Assembly (NCBI GenBank): GCA_045595395.1
Contig: JAZOAH010000028.1
Coordinates: forward strand, 1 to 64,000
DNA from: CAKSHC01 sp045595395
GTDB lineage: Bacteria; Bacillota; Clostridia; Oscillospirales; UMGS1783
DNA length: 64,000 bases
Direction: 5' to 3'
Positions 50,725 to 60,018 of the stretch are shown in pieces; the first letter of the stretch is position 1, and each line of letters opens with the position of its first letter. The translations under genes and the position numbers were made by a program. The notes below the pieces were generated by a model. That model was not told where the DNA came from. It saw nothing but the letters and a program-made list of their open reading frames with translations, and did not search any database.

Positions 50725-50761
50725 AAAAACGACGGATCTATATGATAGATCCGTCGTTTTT
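50725..50761. terminator. bidirectional terminator after the endonuclease
   Basis: A 16-bp stem AAAAACGACGGATCTA with TATGA loop and T-run; it ends the R-M operon and the converging minus-strand operon. Confidence 0.9.
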
Positions 50762-51485
50762 AATCAAAGGCAAAGCCAAAATAGGTTGGTGCGGTGTCGT
50801 CCCGCAACGGATAATACATAGCAAATGGTTGCTCGTTGCCGGAGGTGCGACTTTCGCCCGTTTTACAACCAAGCGCCGCAACGATGGCCGGCAAAGCCTG
50901 TACATCTCCCAGCAATTCCAGGCCGTGCAACCTTTCTCCTTCTGTTCGAGCCGCCAGCAAAAAGCCGGGGCCGGCATAGAACTGTGCCTGTTTTTCCAAA
51001 AAATCAAGGTTTGCGCCCTCTTGCACCACGCCGCCCGGCGGCAACATCTGCCGTCGCAGCGCTGCATATTCCGTCTTTCCGATCTCTCGACATTCGCTCT
51101 TTCCCTGCGCCTGACAGCAAATCGTTTGCATAGCCGAGCAGGTCGTATATCCCATGCCCGCATATAATGCAAACAAGGCCTTGCTTCCCGGCACTAAGAT
51201 AGCCCCGGCATATCCTTGCTCTGTCAGATGCCGATGGGTGTCCTCCATCAGGCGATGGCACAACCCCTGCCGCCGATAGGCCTTGGCGGTGGCAACGGCA
51301 TAAATATAAGCAATCTTTTTGCCATTATAGGAACAGTCAAACCAATACAGCGCCGCAGCCAGATGGCCGTCGACCGTTACCGTACGGCTGCGCTGCGGGG
51401 CATAGGCCGTCGAAGAAAAGAGATCGAGAAAGGCATCGGTGTCGCCAAAGGCCTCCTGCCACAGTCGGCGCCGATCAATAGTCAT
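50760..51485 (-). CDS. GNAT family N-acetyltransferase
   Basis: 241 residues. The N-terminal 140 hold the GNAT fold with the acetyl-CoA pyrophosphate loop YRRQGLCHRLMED (about 71-83) and the later LVPGSKALFALYAGMGY. The C-terminal 100 residues are not recognised and may be a second degenerate acyltransferase-like domain. The substrate is unknown. The start overlaps the end of the DUF2156 gene by 11 bp, so the two are cotranscribed and both are acyltransferase-fold proteins. Confidence 0.85.
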   Translation of the reverse strand: MTIDRRRLWQEAFGDTDAFLDLFSSTAYAPQRSRTVTVDGHLAAALYWFDCSYNGKKIAYIYAVATAKAYRRQGLCHRLMEDTHRHLTEQGYAGAILVPGSKALFALYAGMGYTTCSAMQTICCQAQGKSECREIGKTEYAALRRQMLPPGGVVQEGANLDFLEKQAQFYAGPGFLLAARTEGERLHGLELLGDVQALPAIVAALGCKTGESRTSGNEQPFAMYYPLRDDTAPTYFGFAFD

Positions 51486-52386
51486 AGCAATCCTCCAGAA
51501 GGCAGGCCCACTGCTTCTCTACCATGTGATGCGGATTGTAGCTAAGCTTGGCTTTACGCAGTCCCTCTAGCCCCATATCCTCTTCTCGGTTTAGAAATTC
51601 GATCTGCGGGTACTTGCCGCGGATATGCTTGGCAAACTCGCAGTTGATGGCCGCATACGCCCCCTCAACATCCCAACGTGCCTTCTCAAACTGCACATCC
51701 AGCGTATTTTCCGAAAGCATACTGCCCAGGGTGACAGCCAATACACGCTCCCCGTCCAGCAGCATCAGACCTTCCATAGAAAGCTCTTCAAAATGGCGCA
51801 GCGCCTTGTCCAGTGCGGCACGCTCCATGTGAAAGTCACTCTCGGGATTTTCAGCTAAACGGTCGGCATACCACTGATCGATCATAGCCTTGGCCCGATC
51901 GACATTATGCTTGCCCAACGGCTCAACAGTATAATCGGGGCAGGCCGCCTGAAATCGGTGATAATGATTGCGCTTTTGGTGATATTTGCGCCCTTTCAGA
52001 TCGGCCAGATCGTTGATATCATAGACATAGTCATGGGCGTCTCGGTCACTGTGAAAGCGGAATCGGCCGGGGTACAACGCTTCCAGCTCTTGCTTGTCCT
52101 GCTGGCACAGACCGATCAGACGACAGGCAATGCCACGCTCCTTGGCATCGGCGATCAGCGCATCCAGCACCGGCTTCTTCTCCCCTATTCCTGCCGGGAA
52201 AGGATAGACACTGCGTCGGTTAAACTGCGAAAAAATGACCAGATGCTCCTGCACCACCGCAGCACTCTGCCGTCCCCATAAATAGAGATTGGCAAAACTG
52301 TAGCCGCAGCCACGTTCTCGCCCATCCATTAAATAGGGCTGATAGACTTCTTTATCTTTCAGTGTAATCGGTAAAAAAGCGATCAT
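51475..52386 (-). CDS. DUF2156 protein (phosphatidylglycerol lysyltransferase-like domain)
   Basis: 303 residues from the ATG after AGGAG. The DUF2156 double-GNAT fold is shown by YSFANLYLWG, DLKGRKYHQKRNHYHRF and INCEFAKHIRGKY, ending FLNREEDMGLEGLRKAKLSY. In MprF the same domain moves lysine from tRNA to lipid; stand-alone cytosolic members of this length have no assigned substrate. It lacks the membrane flippase part of MprF. Confidence 0.9.
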   Translation of the reverse strand: MIAFLPITLKDKEVYQPYLMDGRERGCGYSFANLYLWGRQSAAVVQEHLVIFSQFNRRSVYPFPAGIGEKKPVLDALIADAKERGIACRLIGLCQQDKQELEALYPGRFRFHSDRDAHDYVYDINDLADLKGRKYHQKRNHYHRFQAACPDYTVEPLGKHNVDRAKAMIDQWYADRLAENPESDFHMERAALDKALRHFEELSMEGLMLLDGERVLAVTLGSMLSENTLDVQFEKARWDVEGAYAAINCEFAKHIRGKYPQIEFLNREEDMGLEGLRKAKLSYNPHHMVEKQWACLLEDCYDY

Positions 52387-52420
52387 AATAAACTCCTGCC
52401 TTTGATTAAGTCCAAATCCA

Positions 52421-52450
52421 ATTATAAAAACTATGTCGCTTTTTGTCAAT
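52421..52450 (-). promoter_or_regulatory. sigma-A promoter of the DUF2156-GNAT operon
   Basis: Minus-strand TTGACA (52450-52445), 18-bp spacer, TATAAT (52426-52421), 35 bp before the start codon. Confidence 0.85.
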
Positions 52451-52458
52451 GACACAGA

Positions 52459-52491
52459 AAAAAGCGACATGATTATCATGCCGCTTTTTTG
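52459..52491 (-). terminator. terminator of the LytTR-DUF3021 operon
   Basis: Minus-strand AAAAAAGCGGCATGAT pairs with ATCATGTCGCTTTTTT (one mismatch). It overlaps the upstream edge of the next promoter. Confidence 0.85.
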
Positions 52492-52496
52492 CCGTT

Positions 52497-52913
52497 TTAC
52501 TTCAACTTTTGATTCATTTTTTTGCTGGTGGCCCGCACAGCCAGATATACGGTGATCCAGATTACAAAATAGGCAACCACAAAGATGGCGGTAAAGATGA
52601 GTAGTACTGTCCAATCAAAGGGGATCCAGGCATTGAGCAGATAGCAACCGACATAGGCCGCATACAGCGTCGCAAAATGGCACAGCAGCGATTTGGCCAG
52701 CGGCCAATCCTCGATCTGATTAAAGACCGAAACACCCGCCTGTATAAAGGCCAGCAGATAGGTCGATACAATAGCCGTAAACACCTCCAACCCGCTTAGC
52801 ACAAAGCCTTCCAGCGTATGGGACAGTATTAAGTAGACGATCCCGGCAATGATGGGGCCGAAGCCGCCAAAGGACATGCCTCTGTGCAAAAACTCTTTCA
52901 CATATTTATTCAT
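52497..52913 (-). CDS. DUF3021 membrane protein
   Basis: 138 residues with four predicted membrane helices (about 16-38, 43-62, 76-95, 101-125) and a basic C-terminus. DUF3021 proteins are consistently encoded after a LytTR regulator, as here with a 4-bp overlap, and are thought to modulate it, often in front of transporter genes. No transporter follows here. Confidence 0.9.
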   Translation of the reverse strand: MNKYVKEFLHRGMSFGGFGPIIAGIVYLILSHTLEGFVLSGLEVFTAIVSTYLLAFIQAGVSVFNQIEDWPLAKSLLCHFATLYAAYVGCYLLNAWIPFDWTVLLIFTAIFVVAYFVIWITVYLAVRATSKKMNQKLK

Positions 52914-53335
52914 TTGATTCCCAACCTTTCTTTTACATGTTTGACCTGCCGCCGTGATACATAGTCACGGTAGCCGTTTTGGAAGATGACGGTCAGCGCC
53001 GCACCGTAGGATGCTTCAAATCGGTCGATCTTGCCGATATTGGCCAGGCAGGACTGATTGATCTTAACAAAGTGACAGGGCAGCTGCTCTTCCAGCTGAT
53101 AAAGACGCTGCTTCATCTGCCACCGCTCCTCGGCCGTCACGGCATAGACCTTGTTATCCTCCACCGTAAAACAGTAAACATCCGATAGGTTTAATCGTAC
53201 CGCTGTTTTATCGGCATATCCGATCCAGGCCGTCCCGACCAACTGTTCAATGTCCTCGGTCAGTCGGCTGCGCTCATGGGCGTAGACGATGACCTCTTCT
53301 TCTCTGCTTTTGTCGATCATGATCGTGCATTTCAT
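52910..53335 (-). CDS. LytTR-domain DNA-binding regulator
   Basis: 141 residues. The C-terminal LytTR domain (about 45-138) shows DVYCFTVEDNKVYAVT, FVKINQSCLANIGKI and GYRDYVSRRQVKHVKERL. The N-terminal 40 residues are a short alpha/beta segment, not a receiver domain, so it is not a phosphorylated response regulator. Paired with DUF3021. Strong GGAGGG ribosome site. Confidence 0.92.
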   Translation of the reverse strand: MKCTIMIDKSREEEVIVYAHERSRLTEDIEQLVGTAWIGYADKTAVRLNLSDVYCFTVEDNKVYAVTAEERWQMKQRLYQLEEQLPCHFVKINQSCLANIGKIDRFEASYGAALTVIFQNGYRDYVSRRQVKHVKERLGIK

Positions 53336-53425
53336 TCTTTTCCCTCCTTACGCATCTATCCTACCACACCCAAAACACCAACGCAAGCCAGGCAAAGCAT
53401 TCGGTCCTTGTGCGTCGATAAGCGG

Positions 53426-53455
53426 CAAAAAACGGATACCCATCGGCATCCGTTT
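53426..53455 (-). terminator. terminator of the GH3 operon
   Basis: Minus-strand AAACGGATGCC pairs with GGTATCCGTTT (one mismatch) and is followed by TTTT, seven bases after the stop codon. Confidence 0.85.
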
Positions 53456-53461
53456 CTCTGT

Positions 53462-55228
53462 TTATATCTTTGTGTCCCACAGCCCGCAGAAGCTGTCGAT
53501 CGGGTCTTTGCCCTTGAAGGCTTCGGGGCCGGCCAGGAGATGCTCGACCAGCGCATCGAGGGTGTCGGGTTTGGAATCATAGGCATTGATATAGGTGCGC
53601 AGTTGCGGGGCATCGGCCAGCATGGTCGGCGCATTGACGCTGATGCCCACCACCGGCATTTCAAAGACATACCAGGGGATCTCACCACCACCCTTGGACA
53701 TGCCAAAGCTGGGTCGGCCATGGGCCACGTCAAACAGGGTAATGACCAGATCCTGCTGGCTGACAAAGTCCCCAACGGCATTCTTGCCGGCAAAATACAG
53801 ATTCAAACTCGGCTTTTGGCCGGCGGCCATAGACTCCTTCATCTTTTCCATGGGGCTGACATAAATAAAGGCATCAAATCCCTTTTCGATCAGACGATCT
53901 TTCAGTTCCTCGGCCGGGCTCTTTTTGGCACCGCCCCCGCCCATGGCCATGGCCATCAATGCATCCATAGCACCGGCCGCACCCTTGACCGGGACGATCA
54001 TGATCCGCTTGTATTTCTGTGGTGTCAGCGGCAGTACATCGGCATCCTTATACTTGACCAGCGTAATGCTGTCCCGGCTGATGCGCTCAGCCATCTGCTT
54101 ATATTCGGCCTTCCCCATATCGGCCAAGGCCTCTTGATCCGGTACGAGCTGCGCCTTTTTATGCAGCCCCATATGGGCCTTCAGCCCCAGGATACGGGTC
54201 AATGCCTCCCTCATTCGTTCCTTGCTGATCACGCCGTTTTTGTAGGCCTCCATCATGGTCTGATAATCCTCATCGGGATCGTTGAAGAAGAGGAACATAT
54301 CGCAACCGGCATTGATGCTGGCCGGCAGCATCTCACGACGAGTCATCCGATCGGTCATGGCCACCATGTGACTGGCATCGGTGACGACCATACCGTTAAA
54401 GCCAAGCTTGTTACGCAGCAGCCCGTTCATGATCTCGGGACAAAGGGTGGCCGGCAGCATCTCCTCGTCATGGATGCCCGGCTTGATGCCCTTCATATAA
54501 GCCGGCATCATGATATGCCCGCCCATGATCGCCTCCAGATCGGCATCGATCAGGGTTTTATAGACCTGCCCGTAGGTGGCCAGCCACTCCTCTTCGGTCA
54601 TGGGATTGATATTGTTAGCCAAATGGGCATCACGAAAATCCAGGCCGTTGCCGGGGAAGTGCTTGGCGGCGCAGGCAAAGCCCTCAATGGTGTGCGCCCC
54701 CTCCAGATAGGCCTTGCTCATAAGCGCTACACGCTCGGGATCGTTGCCGAAGGCTCGGGCTACGACCTCGGTGTTTTGCCAGTTATAATGGATATCGCAG
54801 ACCGGGGCAAAGGCCATATTACAGCCGATGGCCGCCGCCTCTTCATTGGCCATCCGCCCCAGCGCCTTCGCATATTCAACCTTATCGGTCGCACCGATCT
54901 TGATGCCCGAGCCGATATAGGTGCCGTCGGTACAGGCGCCGTTACCGCCCATTTCGGTGTTGCAAGCGATAAAGATCGGCACTTTGGCATACTGCTGCAG
55001 GATGCGATTTTGCTGCTGCACCGCAGCGCCCGGCATGGCGTTATAGCGGCATCCGCCCAAATGGTATTTCACCATCAGTTCCTTCAGATGCGCTTCGTCG
55101 GTGCCGGCCGTCAACTGAAAGAAGAGTTGTCCGACCTTTTCCTCATCCGTCATATGGTTTATGGTATCTTCTACCCATTCCACATCCTCATCAGACAGAT
55201 AATAGGGTCTGCCCTTCAAGTCCACCAT
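53462..55228 (-). CDS. GH3 family glycosidase, beta-N-acetylhexosaminidase-like
   Basis: 588 residues. The N-terminal barrel keeps GH3 landmarks: FFQLTAG, CNTEMGG, AFAPVCDIHY, AAKHFPGNG (about 188-196), and the nucleophile aspartate in GMVVTDASHM (about 280-290). NagZ-type enzymes have a His/Asp dyad in KHFPGHGDT; here that loop reads KHFPGNGLDFRDAH, so the acid/base is uncertain. The C-terminal 200 residues are an alpha/beta domain interrupted by a methionine- and glycine-rich stretch MAMAMGGGGAKK. No signal peptide, so substrates are imported. It is last in an operon with a HAD hydrolase and GPH transporter. Confidence 0.9.
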   Translation of the reverse strand: MVDLKGRPYYLSDEDVEWVEDTINHMTDEEKVGQLFFQLTAGTDEAHLKELMVKYHLGGCRYNAMPGAAVQQQNRILQQYAKVPIFIACNTEMGGNGACTDGTYIGSGIKIGATDKVEYAKALGRMANEEAAAIGCNMAFAPVCDIHYNWQNTEVVARAFGNDPERVALMSKAYLEGAHTIEGFACAAKHFPGNGLDFRDAHLANNINPMTEEEWLATYGQVYKTLIDADLEAIMGGHIMMPAYMKGIKPGIHDEEMLPATLCPEIMNGLLRNKLGFNGMVVTDASHMVAMTDRMTRREMLPASINAGCDMFLFFNDPDEDYQTMMEAYKNGVISKERMREALTRILGLKAHMGLHKKAQLVPDQEALADMGKAEYKQMAERISRDSITLVKYKDADVLPLTPQKYKRIMIVPVKGAAGAMDALMAMAMGGGGAKKSPAEELKDRLIEKGFDAFIYVSPMEKMKESMAAGQKPSLNLYFAGKNAVGDFVSQQDLVITLFDVAHGRPSFGMSKGGGEIPWYVFEMPVVGISVNAPTMLADAPQLRTYINAYDSKPDTLDALVEHLLAGPEAFKGKDPIDSFCGLWDTKI

Positions 55229-55230
55229 AC

Positions 55231-56061
55231 TTATTCTCCTTCTGCTCCAAGATTATGATAAAACTGTTGTCGTTTCTTCTCTTCATAGGCTGGATACTGC
55301 CCCGACAAAAACCGACCCAATCCGACATCTATAAATTCCCGCCAGCTTTCCTCTTCCCGATCGGCCAGGATCGGATAAAAGGATATGCCGCTTTCCTTGG
55401 CTGCCCGTGCATCACCCGGCGCATCCCCGCACATCAGCACCTGCTCGGGCGCATAGCCCCGCTCAAGCAGTTTGGCAATACAGGCACGCTTGCTTCCGCA
55501 GTCCTGCGTCATGATATCATCCACATACGCCATCAGGCGATTCTGCTCCCATTCCTCGACAACAGCCGCACGATTGGCGCCGGACACGATGGCAATATCG
55601 GCATGGTTATGGGCATAGCGCAACGCTCCCTCTACCGTCTCAAAGGCAAAGGCAGTCGGTAATTGTCGGATCGCCTCATTGACCGATCGGCTCCAATGCA
55701 GCGCCTTCTCCAAGCATATCGACGGCCGACGGTCTATGGCTCTTGCCAGCGACGACTCCGACAACTCATCGCTTTCCCGCACCCACGCCGCCAAGGTATC
55801 CAAGCCCTCGATCGGGATATACTGCTCATGGATCTCCCTTAGTGCCAAAGCCAAGCCGGTAAAACGATTGACGCCCCTCGTCATCGAATACAGATTGATC
55901 CGATTCCAGCGCTCCAAAATCTCCTGCTCCCACTCCTGCAACTCCCACTCCTGTACCAGACAAGGGCCAAAGCAGCGCATATGCTTGATCTTCATCGTAT
56001 CAATGGCGCACCCGTCGCTATCGACACAGACTAGAAATTCTTTCTTCTTAGTAAAAGCCAT
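55231..56061 (-). CDS. HAD-superfamily hydrolase
   Basis: 276 residues with HAD motif I VDSDGCAID (about 13-21; the second aspartate points to phosphatase activity), motif II SGAN (about 160), motif III lysine, and motif IV CGDAPGDARAA (about 212-222). A large helical cap (about 25-120) lies between I and II as in type C1 phosphatases. The substrate is unknown; its position between a sugar transporter and a GH3 enzyme suggests a sugar phosphate. Confidence 0.9.
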   Translation of the reverse strand: MAFTKKKEFLVCVDSDGCAIDTMKIKHMRCFGPCLVQEWELQEWEQEILERWNRINLYSMTRGVNRFTGLALALREIHEQYIPIEGLDTLAAWVRESDELSESSLARAIDRRPSICLEKALHWSRSVNEAIRQLPTAFAFETVEGALRYAHNHADIAIVSGANRAAVVEEWEQNRLMAYVDDIMTQDCGSKRACIAKLLERGYAPEQVLMCGDAPGDARAAKESGISFYPILADREEESWREFIDVGLGRFLSGQYPAYEEKKRQQFYHNLGAEGE

Positions 56062-56071
56062 AAGCTCGTCC

Positions 56072-57466
56072 TTACTGCTCCAATTCTCGGTTCATGCGTT
56101 CCAGTGACTTTTTATCGAGATTGTAGATCCAACCCATGCCGACAAGCATCACCACAGCCCCGAACAAATACAGTCCTGGCACCAAATACCGTATATTCTG
56201 CGCCACCTCGGGCAACTGGTTGCCCTCATTCGCACCGACATAGCCCAATGCCGCCATGACCAACAGCACCAAAGACGGGCCAAAGCCCTGCGCCAATTTA
56301 CGAAAAAAGGAATGGAGCGAATAGACCGTTCCCTCTTCATGTGTGCCGATCTTCCATCGGTTATAGTCAATAGCATCCCCCATAAGCGACCAGCTGACGG
56401 TGGAGAAAATACCGACACCCAAACTGTTGACCAACTGACAAATAATATAGATCAGAATGCCGTTGTTATCCGGCGTAATGGGCAACAGCAGCATAGCGAT
56501 GCAGGCTACGATGCTGATGAGCGCACCAACCACACTCAATTCCTTTTTGCCGTATTTGGTCACTAACTTGCGAGCAAAGGGAGTAAAGACAAAAATAGGA
56601 AGCAAGGAAAACACCTGAACGATACCGGATATTTCCACATTATGAAAATAAGATTGGAACAACACCGTGACCGCTGCTACGCTGGCCTGAACACCTAAGA
56701 TCATGCCCATGGCCGCCACCGTCGCACCCACAGCAGGACGGTTCTTGAGAAAATTACCAAAGGATTTGACAATGCTGAATTTAGTTCGCGGCTGCTCCGC
56801 CCGTTGCTCCGAAACACGAATCACAGTGGTCTTGATCATAAACAGAAAGGCGAATAGTCCGATCACACCCATGATCAACGCCGCCAGGAAAACATTGTTG
56901 CCGATCAGATTTTCATGACTGTCATAGATCAAAAAGGGCAGAATGGCAACCGGGATCATGTTACCGATCATAGAACCGACCGAACGCCAGGCTGACAGCG
57001 AGGCACGATCGGCCGGATCTTTTGAGATCAAAGAAAGCAATGAACCATAGGGCACATTGGCCAGCGTGTAAAAGGCATCCCATATCACATAGCCCACCAC
57101 AAAGATCAGCACCTTGACAGCCAACGATGCGTTACGCCACGGGATAAAGCATAGGGCTCCCGCTATCACCAAACCCATAGCACCGTATAAGATATAGGTC
57201 AAAAATTTACTGCGCTTATAGTGGCGGCGGTCAGCATCCACTGCCGCACCGATGATTGGGTCGGTAATAGCCGCCCAGATCTGTACAATGACCAACAGCA
57301 ACGCATATAACTGTGAGGACATTCCCATAAACTGCGTCCAAAAGATAATCAAGGTAGGGCGCAGAGCAAAACTCATATTACTGCCAATATCGCCGGCTGC
57401 GTAGGAAATGCTGTCTAATATTCCAAATTTGCGATGCCCGCCGACATCGGTTTTTCGCTTTTTCAT
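56072..57466 (-). CDS. GPH family (MelB-type) sugar/glycoside:cation symporter
   Basis: About 464 residues and 12 predicted membrane helices. GPH signatures are SYAAGDIGSNMSF near the N-terminus, the cation-site region DPIIGAAVDADRR (about 71-83), NVPYGSLLSLIS (about 142-153) and GDAIDYNRWKIG (about 365-376). The family imports melibiose, xylosides or glucuronides with Na+ or H+. With uxuA divergent and a beta-glucuronidase downstream, a glucuronide or hexuronate is the likely cargo. ATG chosen about nine bases after AAAGG. Confidence 0.92.
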   Translation of the reverse strand: MKKRKTDVGGHRKFGILDSISYAAGDIGSNMSFALRPTLIIFWTQFMGMSSQLYALLLVIVQIWAAITDPIIGAAVDADRRHYKRSKFLTYILYGAMGLVIAGALCFIPWRNASLAVKVLIFVVGYVIWDAFYTLANVPYGSLLSLISKDPADRASLSAWRSVGSMIGNMIPVAILPFLIYDSHENLIGNNVFLAALIMGVIGLFAFLFMIKTTVIRVSEQRAEQPRTKFSIVKSFGNFLKNRPAVGATVAAMGMILGVQASVAAVTVLFQSYFHNVEISGIVQVFSLLPIFVFTPFARKLVTKYGKKELSVVGALISIVACIAMLLLPITPDNNGILIYIICQLVNSLGVGIFSTVSWSLMGDAIDYNRWKIGTHEEGTVYSLHSFFRKLAQGFGPSLVLLVMAALGYVGANEGNQLPEVAQNIRYLVPGLYLFGAVVMLVGMGWIYNLDKKSLERMNRELEQ

Positions 57467-57529
57467 TCGATTCATCCTTTCGCTTTTGATGATATTTTGT
57501 ATTGTTTTTTGTGTTTTATGAAATCATGC

Positions 57530-57558
57530 TTGAAATTTAGCCAATAATACAATAAAAT
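57530..57558 (+). promoter_or_regulatory. sigma-A promoter of uxuA
   Basis: TTGAAA (57530-57535), 17-bp spacer, TAAAAT (57553-57558), 28 bp before the start. The same 110-bp gap must hold the divergent GPH transporter promoter. Confidence 0.75.
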
Positions 57559-57586
57559 ATAAGAAAAGCCTTTTGGAGGAATATAA

Positions 57587-58636
57587 ATGAAAAGTTCATT
57601 CCGTTGGTACGGCGACAGCGATCCCGTCACCCTCGCTCACATCCGTCAGATCCCCGGCATGCGCTCCATCGTTTCGGCCGTATATGATGTCAAGCCCGGT
57701 GAAGTATGGCCGGAAGAAAGCATCAAGCATATTGCCGATGAGTGCAAAAAAAATGGGCTGGTCTTCGACGTTGTCGAATCCATCCCGGTTACCGAAGAGA
57801 TCAAACTGGGCAAGCCCGAGCGTGAGTGCCATATTGAAAATTATTGCGAAAACATCCGCCGTTGCGCCAAGTACGGCGTCAAGTGCGTTACCTACAACTT
57901 CATGCCTGTCTTTGACTGGACTCGCACCCAGCTCGATAAAGAGGGCAACGACGGCTCGACCAGCCTGGTCATGTACTGGGATCAGATGAAGGGCCTCGAT
58001 CCTCTCAAGGACGATATTCATCTGCCCGGTTGGGATGCCAGCTACAGCCAGGACGAGGTGCGTGAGCTGATCAACGCCTACGGCGAACTCGGCGAAGAGG
58101 GTCTGTGGAAGAATCTCGAATATTTCCTCAAGGCCGTCATCCCGGTTGCCGAGGAATGTGGCGTTGTCATGGCCATCCATCCCGACGATCCCCCCTATCC
58201 CATTTTCGGTCTGCCCCGTGTTATCACCAACGAGGCCAATCTCGACCGTTTCCTCAAACTGGTCGACAGCCCGGCCAACTCCCTGTGCCTGTGCACCGGC
58301 TCGCTCGGCTGCTCCCCCAACAACGATATCCCCGCTATGGTCGAAAAATATTCGGCCATGGGCCGCATCGGCTTTATGCACCTGCGTAATGTCAAGATCC
58401 TTGAGGACACCAGCTTTGAGGAGACCGGCCACCTCACCCAAAAAGGCAGTCTGGACATGAACGCCATCGTCAAAGCCCTGGTCAAGACCGGCTTTACCGG
58501 CTACTTCCGTCCCGACCATGGCCGCATGATCTGGGGCGAGACCGGCAAACCCGGCTACGGCCTGTATGACCGTGCTTTGGGCAGCGCCTATATCAACGGC
58601 CTGATCGAAGCCAACGGCGGCACCATCGAAGACTAA
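57587..58636 (+). CDS. uxuA: mannonate dehydratase
   Basis: UxuA dehydrates D-mannonate to 2-keto-3-deoxygluconate in glucuronate breakdown. 349 residues start MKSSFRWYGDSDPVTLAHIR; metal and substrate residues appear in AIHPDDPPYPIFGLPR, CTGSLG, FMHLRNVK and YFRPDHGRMIWGE. Strongly biased C-ending codons suggest high expression. GGAGG precedes the ATG. It is monocistronic, divergent from the GPH transporter. Confidence 0.96.
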   Translation: MKSSFRWYGDSDPVTLAHIRQIPGMRSIVSAVYDVKPGEVWPEESIKHIADECKKNGLVFDVVESIPVTEEIKLGKPERECHIENYCENIRRCAKYGVKCVTYNFMPVFDWTRTQLDKEGNDGSTSLVMYWDQMKGLDPLKDDIHLPGWDASYSQDEVRELINAYGELGEEGLWKNLEYFLKAVIPVAEECGVVMAIHPDDPPYPIFGLPRVITNEANLDRFLKLVDSPANSLCLCTGSLGCSPNNDIPAMVEKYSAMGRIGFMHLRNVKILEDTSFEETGHLTQKGSLDMNAIVKALVKTGFTGYFRPDHGRMIWGETGKPGYGLYDRALGSAYINGLIEANGGTIED

Positions 58637-58644
58637 CATATATA

Positions 58645-58674
58645 AAACAGGAGGCATCCGCCTCCTGTTTTTTA
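58645..58674. terminator. terminator of uxuA
   Basis: AAACAGGAGGC/GCCTCCTGTTT with a short ATCC loop is followed by TTTATT; it also lies at the stop of the converging PBP gene. Confidence 0.88.
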
Positions 58675-60018
58675 TTGCAATATTTCAATTTGCTTAAGCA
58701 AAGAATCCGCCACCTGCAGCGCAACGCCCTGACCGCTGCCGGCATGCTCGGCCAGCACAAAAAAGGCGATCGGAGTATTTTCATCCGCCACAAAACCGGT
58801 AAATACCGAATGGGCCGCCCCATTGTCCTGCTGTGCCGTGCCCGACTTGGCGCCGACGGTAAGATCGCCAAACCGCCACGCCCCATACTGCTCGGTCACA
58901 TTGTTTTTCATATACTCGGTCAGTTTCTGTGCGATCCTCTCATCCATGATCCGTTGTCGGCTGCCTTCCGGCATGGGGCGGACGGCACCGCTTCCCCTGA
59001 CCATACTGCCTCTCAGCTGCGGCTCAACCGCCTCACCGCCGTTGGCTATCGCACCGACATACCGCAAAAAACTGCCGGGGTTGACCGTATCCAGGTGTTG
59101 TCCGATAGCCGCCCAAGCCAACTGTGCCGGCGCATCATCCGTCGCCTCAACTCGCCCGGCCGCCGTAGTGTAACCATCCACCGTGCCGGCCGCCGTCAGC
59201 CCGGCTCGCTGCGCCGTTTCCTTCAGTTTCTCAGCGCCGACCTTCATGGCCAACTCACCGAAGGCGCAGTTGCAGGAATTGGCAAAGGCTTTGGCTATAT
59301 CCTGTTGACCATGATAACCGGAACAGGTGATGACCTCACCGCCGATCTCACACTTTCCTTTGCAGGTAAATGTCATCTCTTCCAGCCCGTCCACACTCTC
59401 CAGCGCTGCCTGCAGCGTCACGATCTTAAAGATCGAGCCGGGCGTATAAACGGCCGAAAGAAACCGATTGAGATAGGTGCCTTCCTGTGTCTGCTGTGGG
59501 GGATCCAAGGGATCAAAATTGGGTGCGCTGACCATAGCATAGACCTCACCGGTCCGATAATTGAATAGGCCGACCGCCCCCTTATGCCCTCCCAATGCCT
59601 TCCCCGCCGCTGCGCACAGCTGCGCATCCATATTGAGCAGCAAGGTACAGCCGCCGCTGACATAGGTATATAAGCCGTTTATATGGCCGAAATTGATCAA
59701 TTCTTCCCGACAGCGATAGAGAATGCCGCTGCCGATGTTCCCCTGCAGGTCGCCGATGGCATGCAAGACCGTCTTTCTCACCGTCGCATCCTCATGCCAG
59801 AAGATATCCCCCTGTTCCGAAGAAAACAGAAGCGTCCCGTTGCGATCGGTGATCCGCAGATTTTTCAATACGGCATTGGTATACAGATGCGGATTGCGTG
59901 TCTGGATGGCCCAATCATTGGCTTGGGTGACATATTCAAACAGAAAAAATCCCACGCCGCCCAAAAGCAGGGCGGCCAGTATCAAGGCAATCATACTGCG
60001 CCGAAACAGTTTATTCAT
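58672..60018 (-). CDS. class B penicillin-binding protein (PbpA-like transpeptidase)
   Basis: 448 residues: one N-terminal membrane helix (about 9-31), a short pedestal domain, and a transpeptidase domain with SxxK in YTPGSIFKIV (about 190-199), SxN in ANSCNCAFGE (about 247-256) and KTG-type KSGTAQ (about 395-400). It is shorter than FtsI or PBP2 and close in size to the actinobacterial PbpA. It overlaps the SEDS protein gene by eight bases, so polymerase and crosslinker are made together. Confidence 0.94.
   Translation of the reverse strand: MNKLFRRSMIALILAALLLGGVGFFLFEYVTQANDWAIQTRNPHLYTNAVLKNLRITDRNGTLLFSSEQGDIFWHEDATVRKTVLHAIGDLQGNIGSGILYRCREELINFGHINGLYTYVSGGCTLLLNMDAQLCAAAGKALGGHKGAVGLFNYRTGEVYAMVSAPNFDPLDPPQQTQEGTYLNRFLSAVYTPGSIFKIVTLQAALESVDGLEEMTFTCKGKCEIGGEVITCSGYHGQQDIAKAFANSCNCAFGELAMKVGAEKLKETAQRAGLTAAGTVDGYTTAAGRVEATDDAPAQLAWAAIGQHLDTVNPGSFLRYVGAIANGGEAVEPQLRGSMVRGSGAVRPMPEGSRQRIMDERIAQKLTEYMKNNVTEQYGAWRFGDLTVGAKSGTAQQDNGAAHSVFTGFVADENTPIAFFVLAEHAGSGQGVALQVADSLLKQIEILQ

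Noticed and set aside
53276..55258. 660-codon open frame on the plus strand opposite the GH3 gene
   Set aside because: Antisense shadow of a clearly conserved glycosidase; low-complexity histidine- and glycine-rich translation and no start signals.
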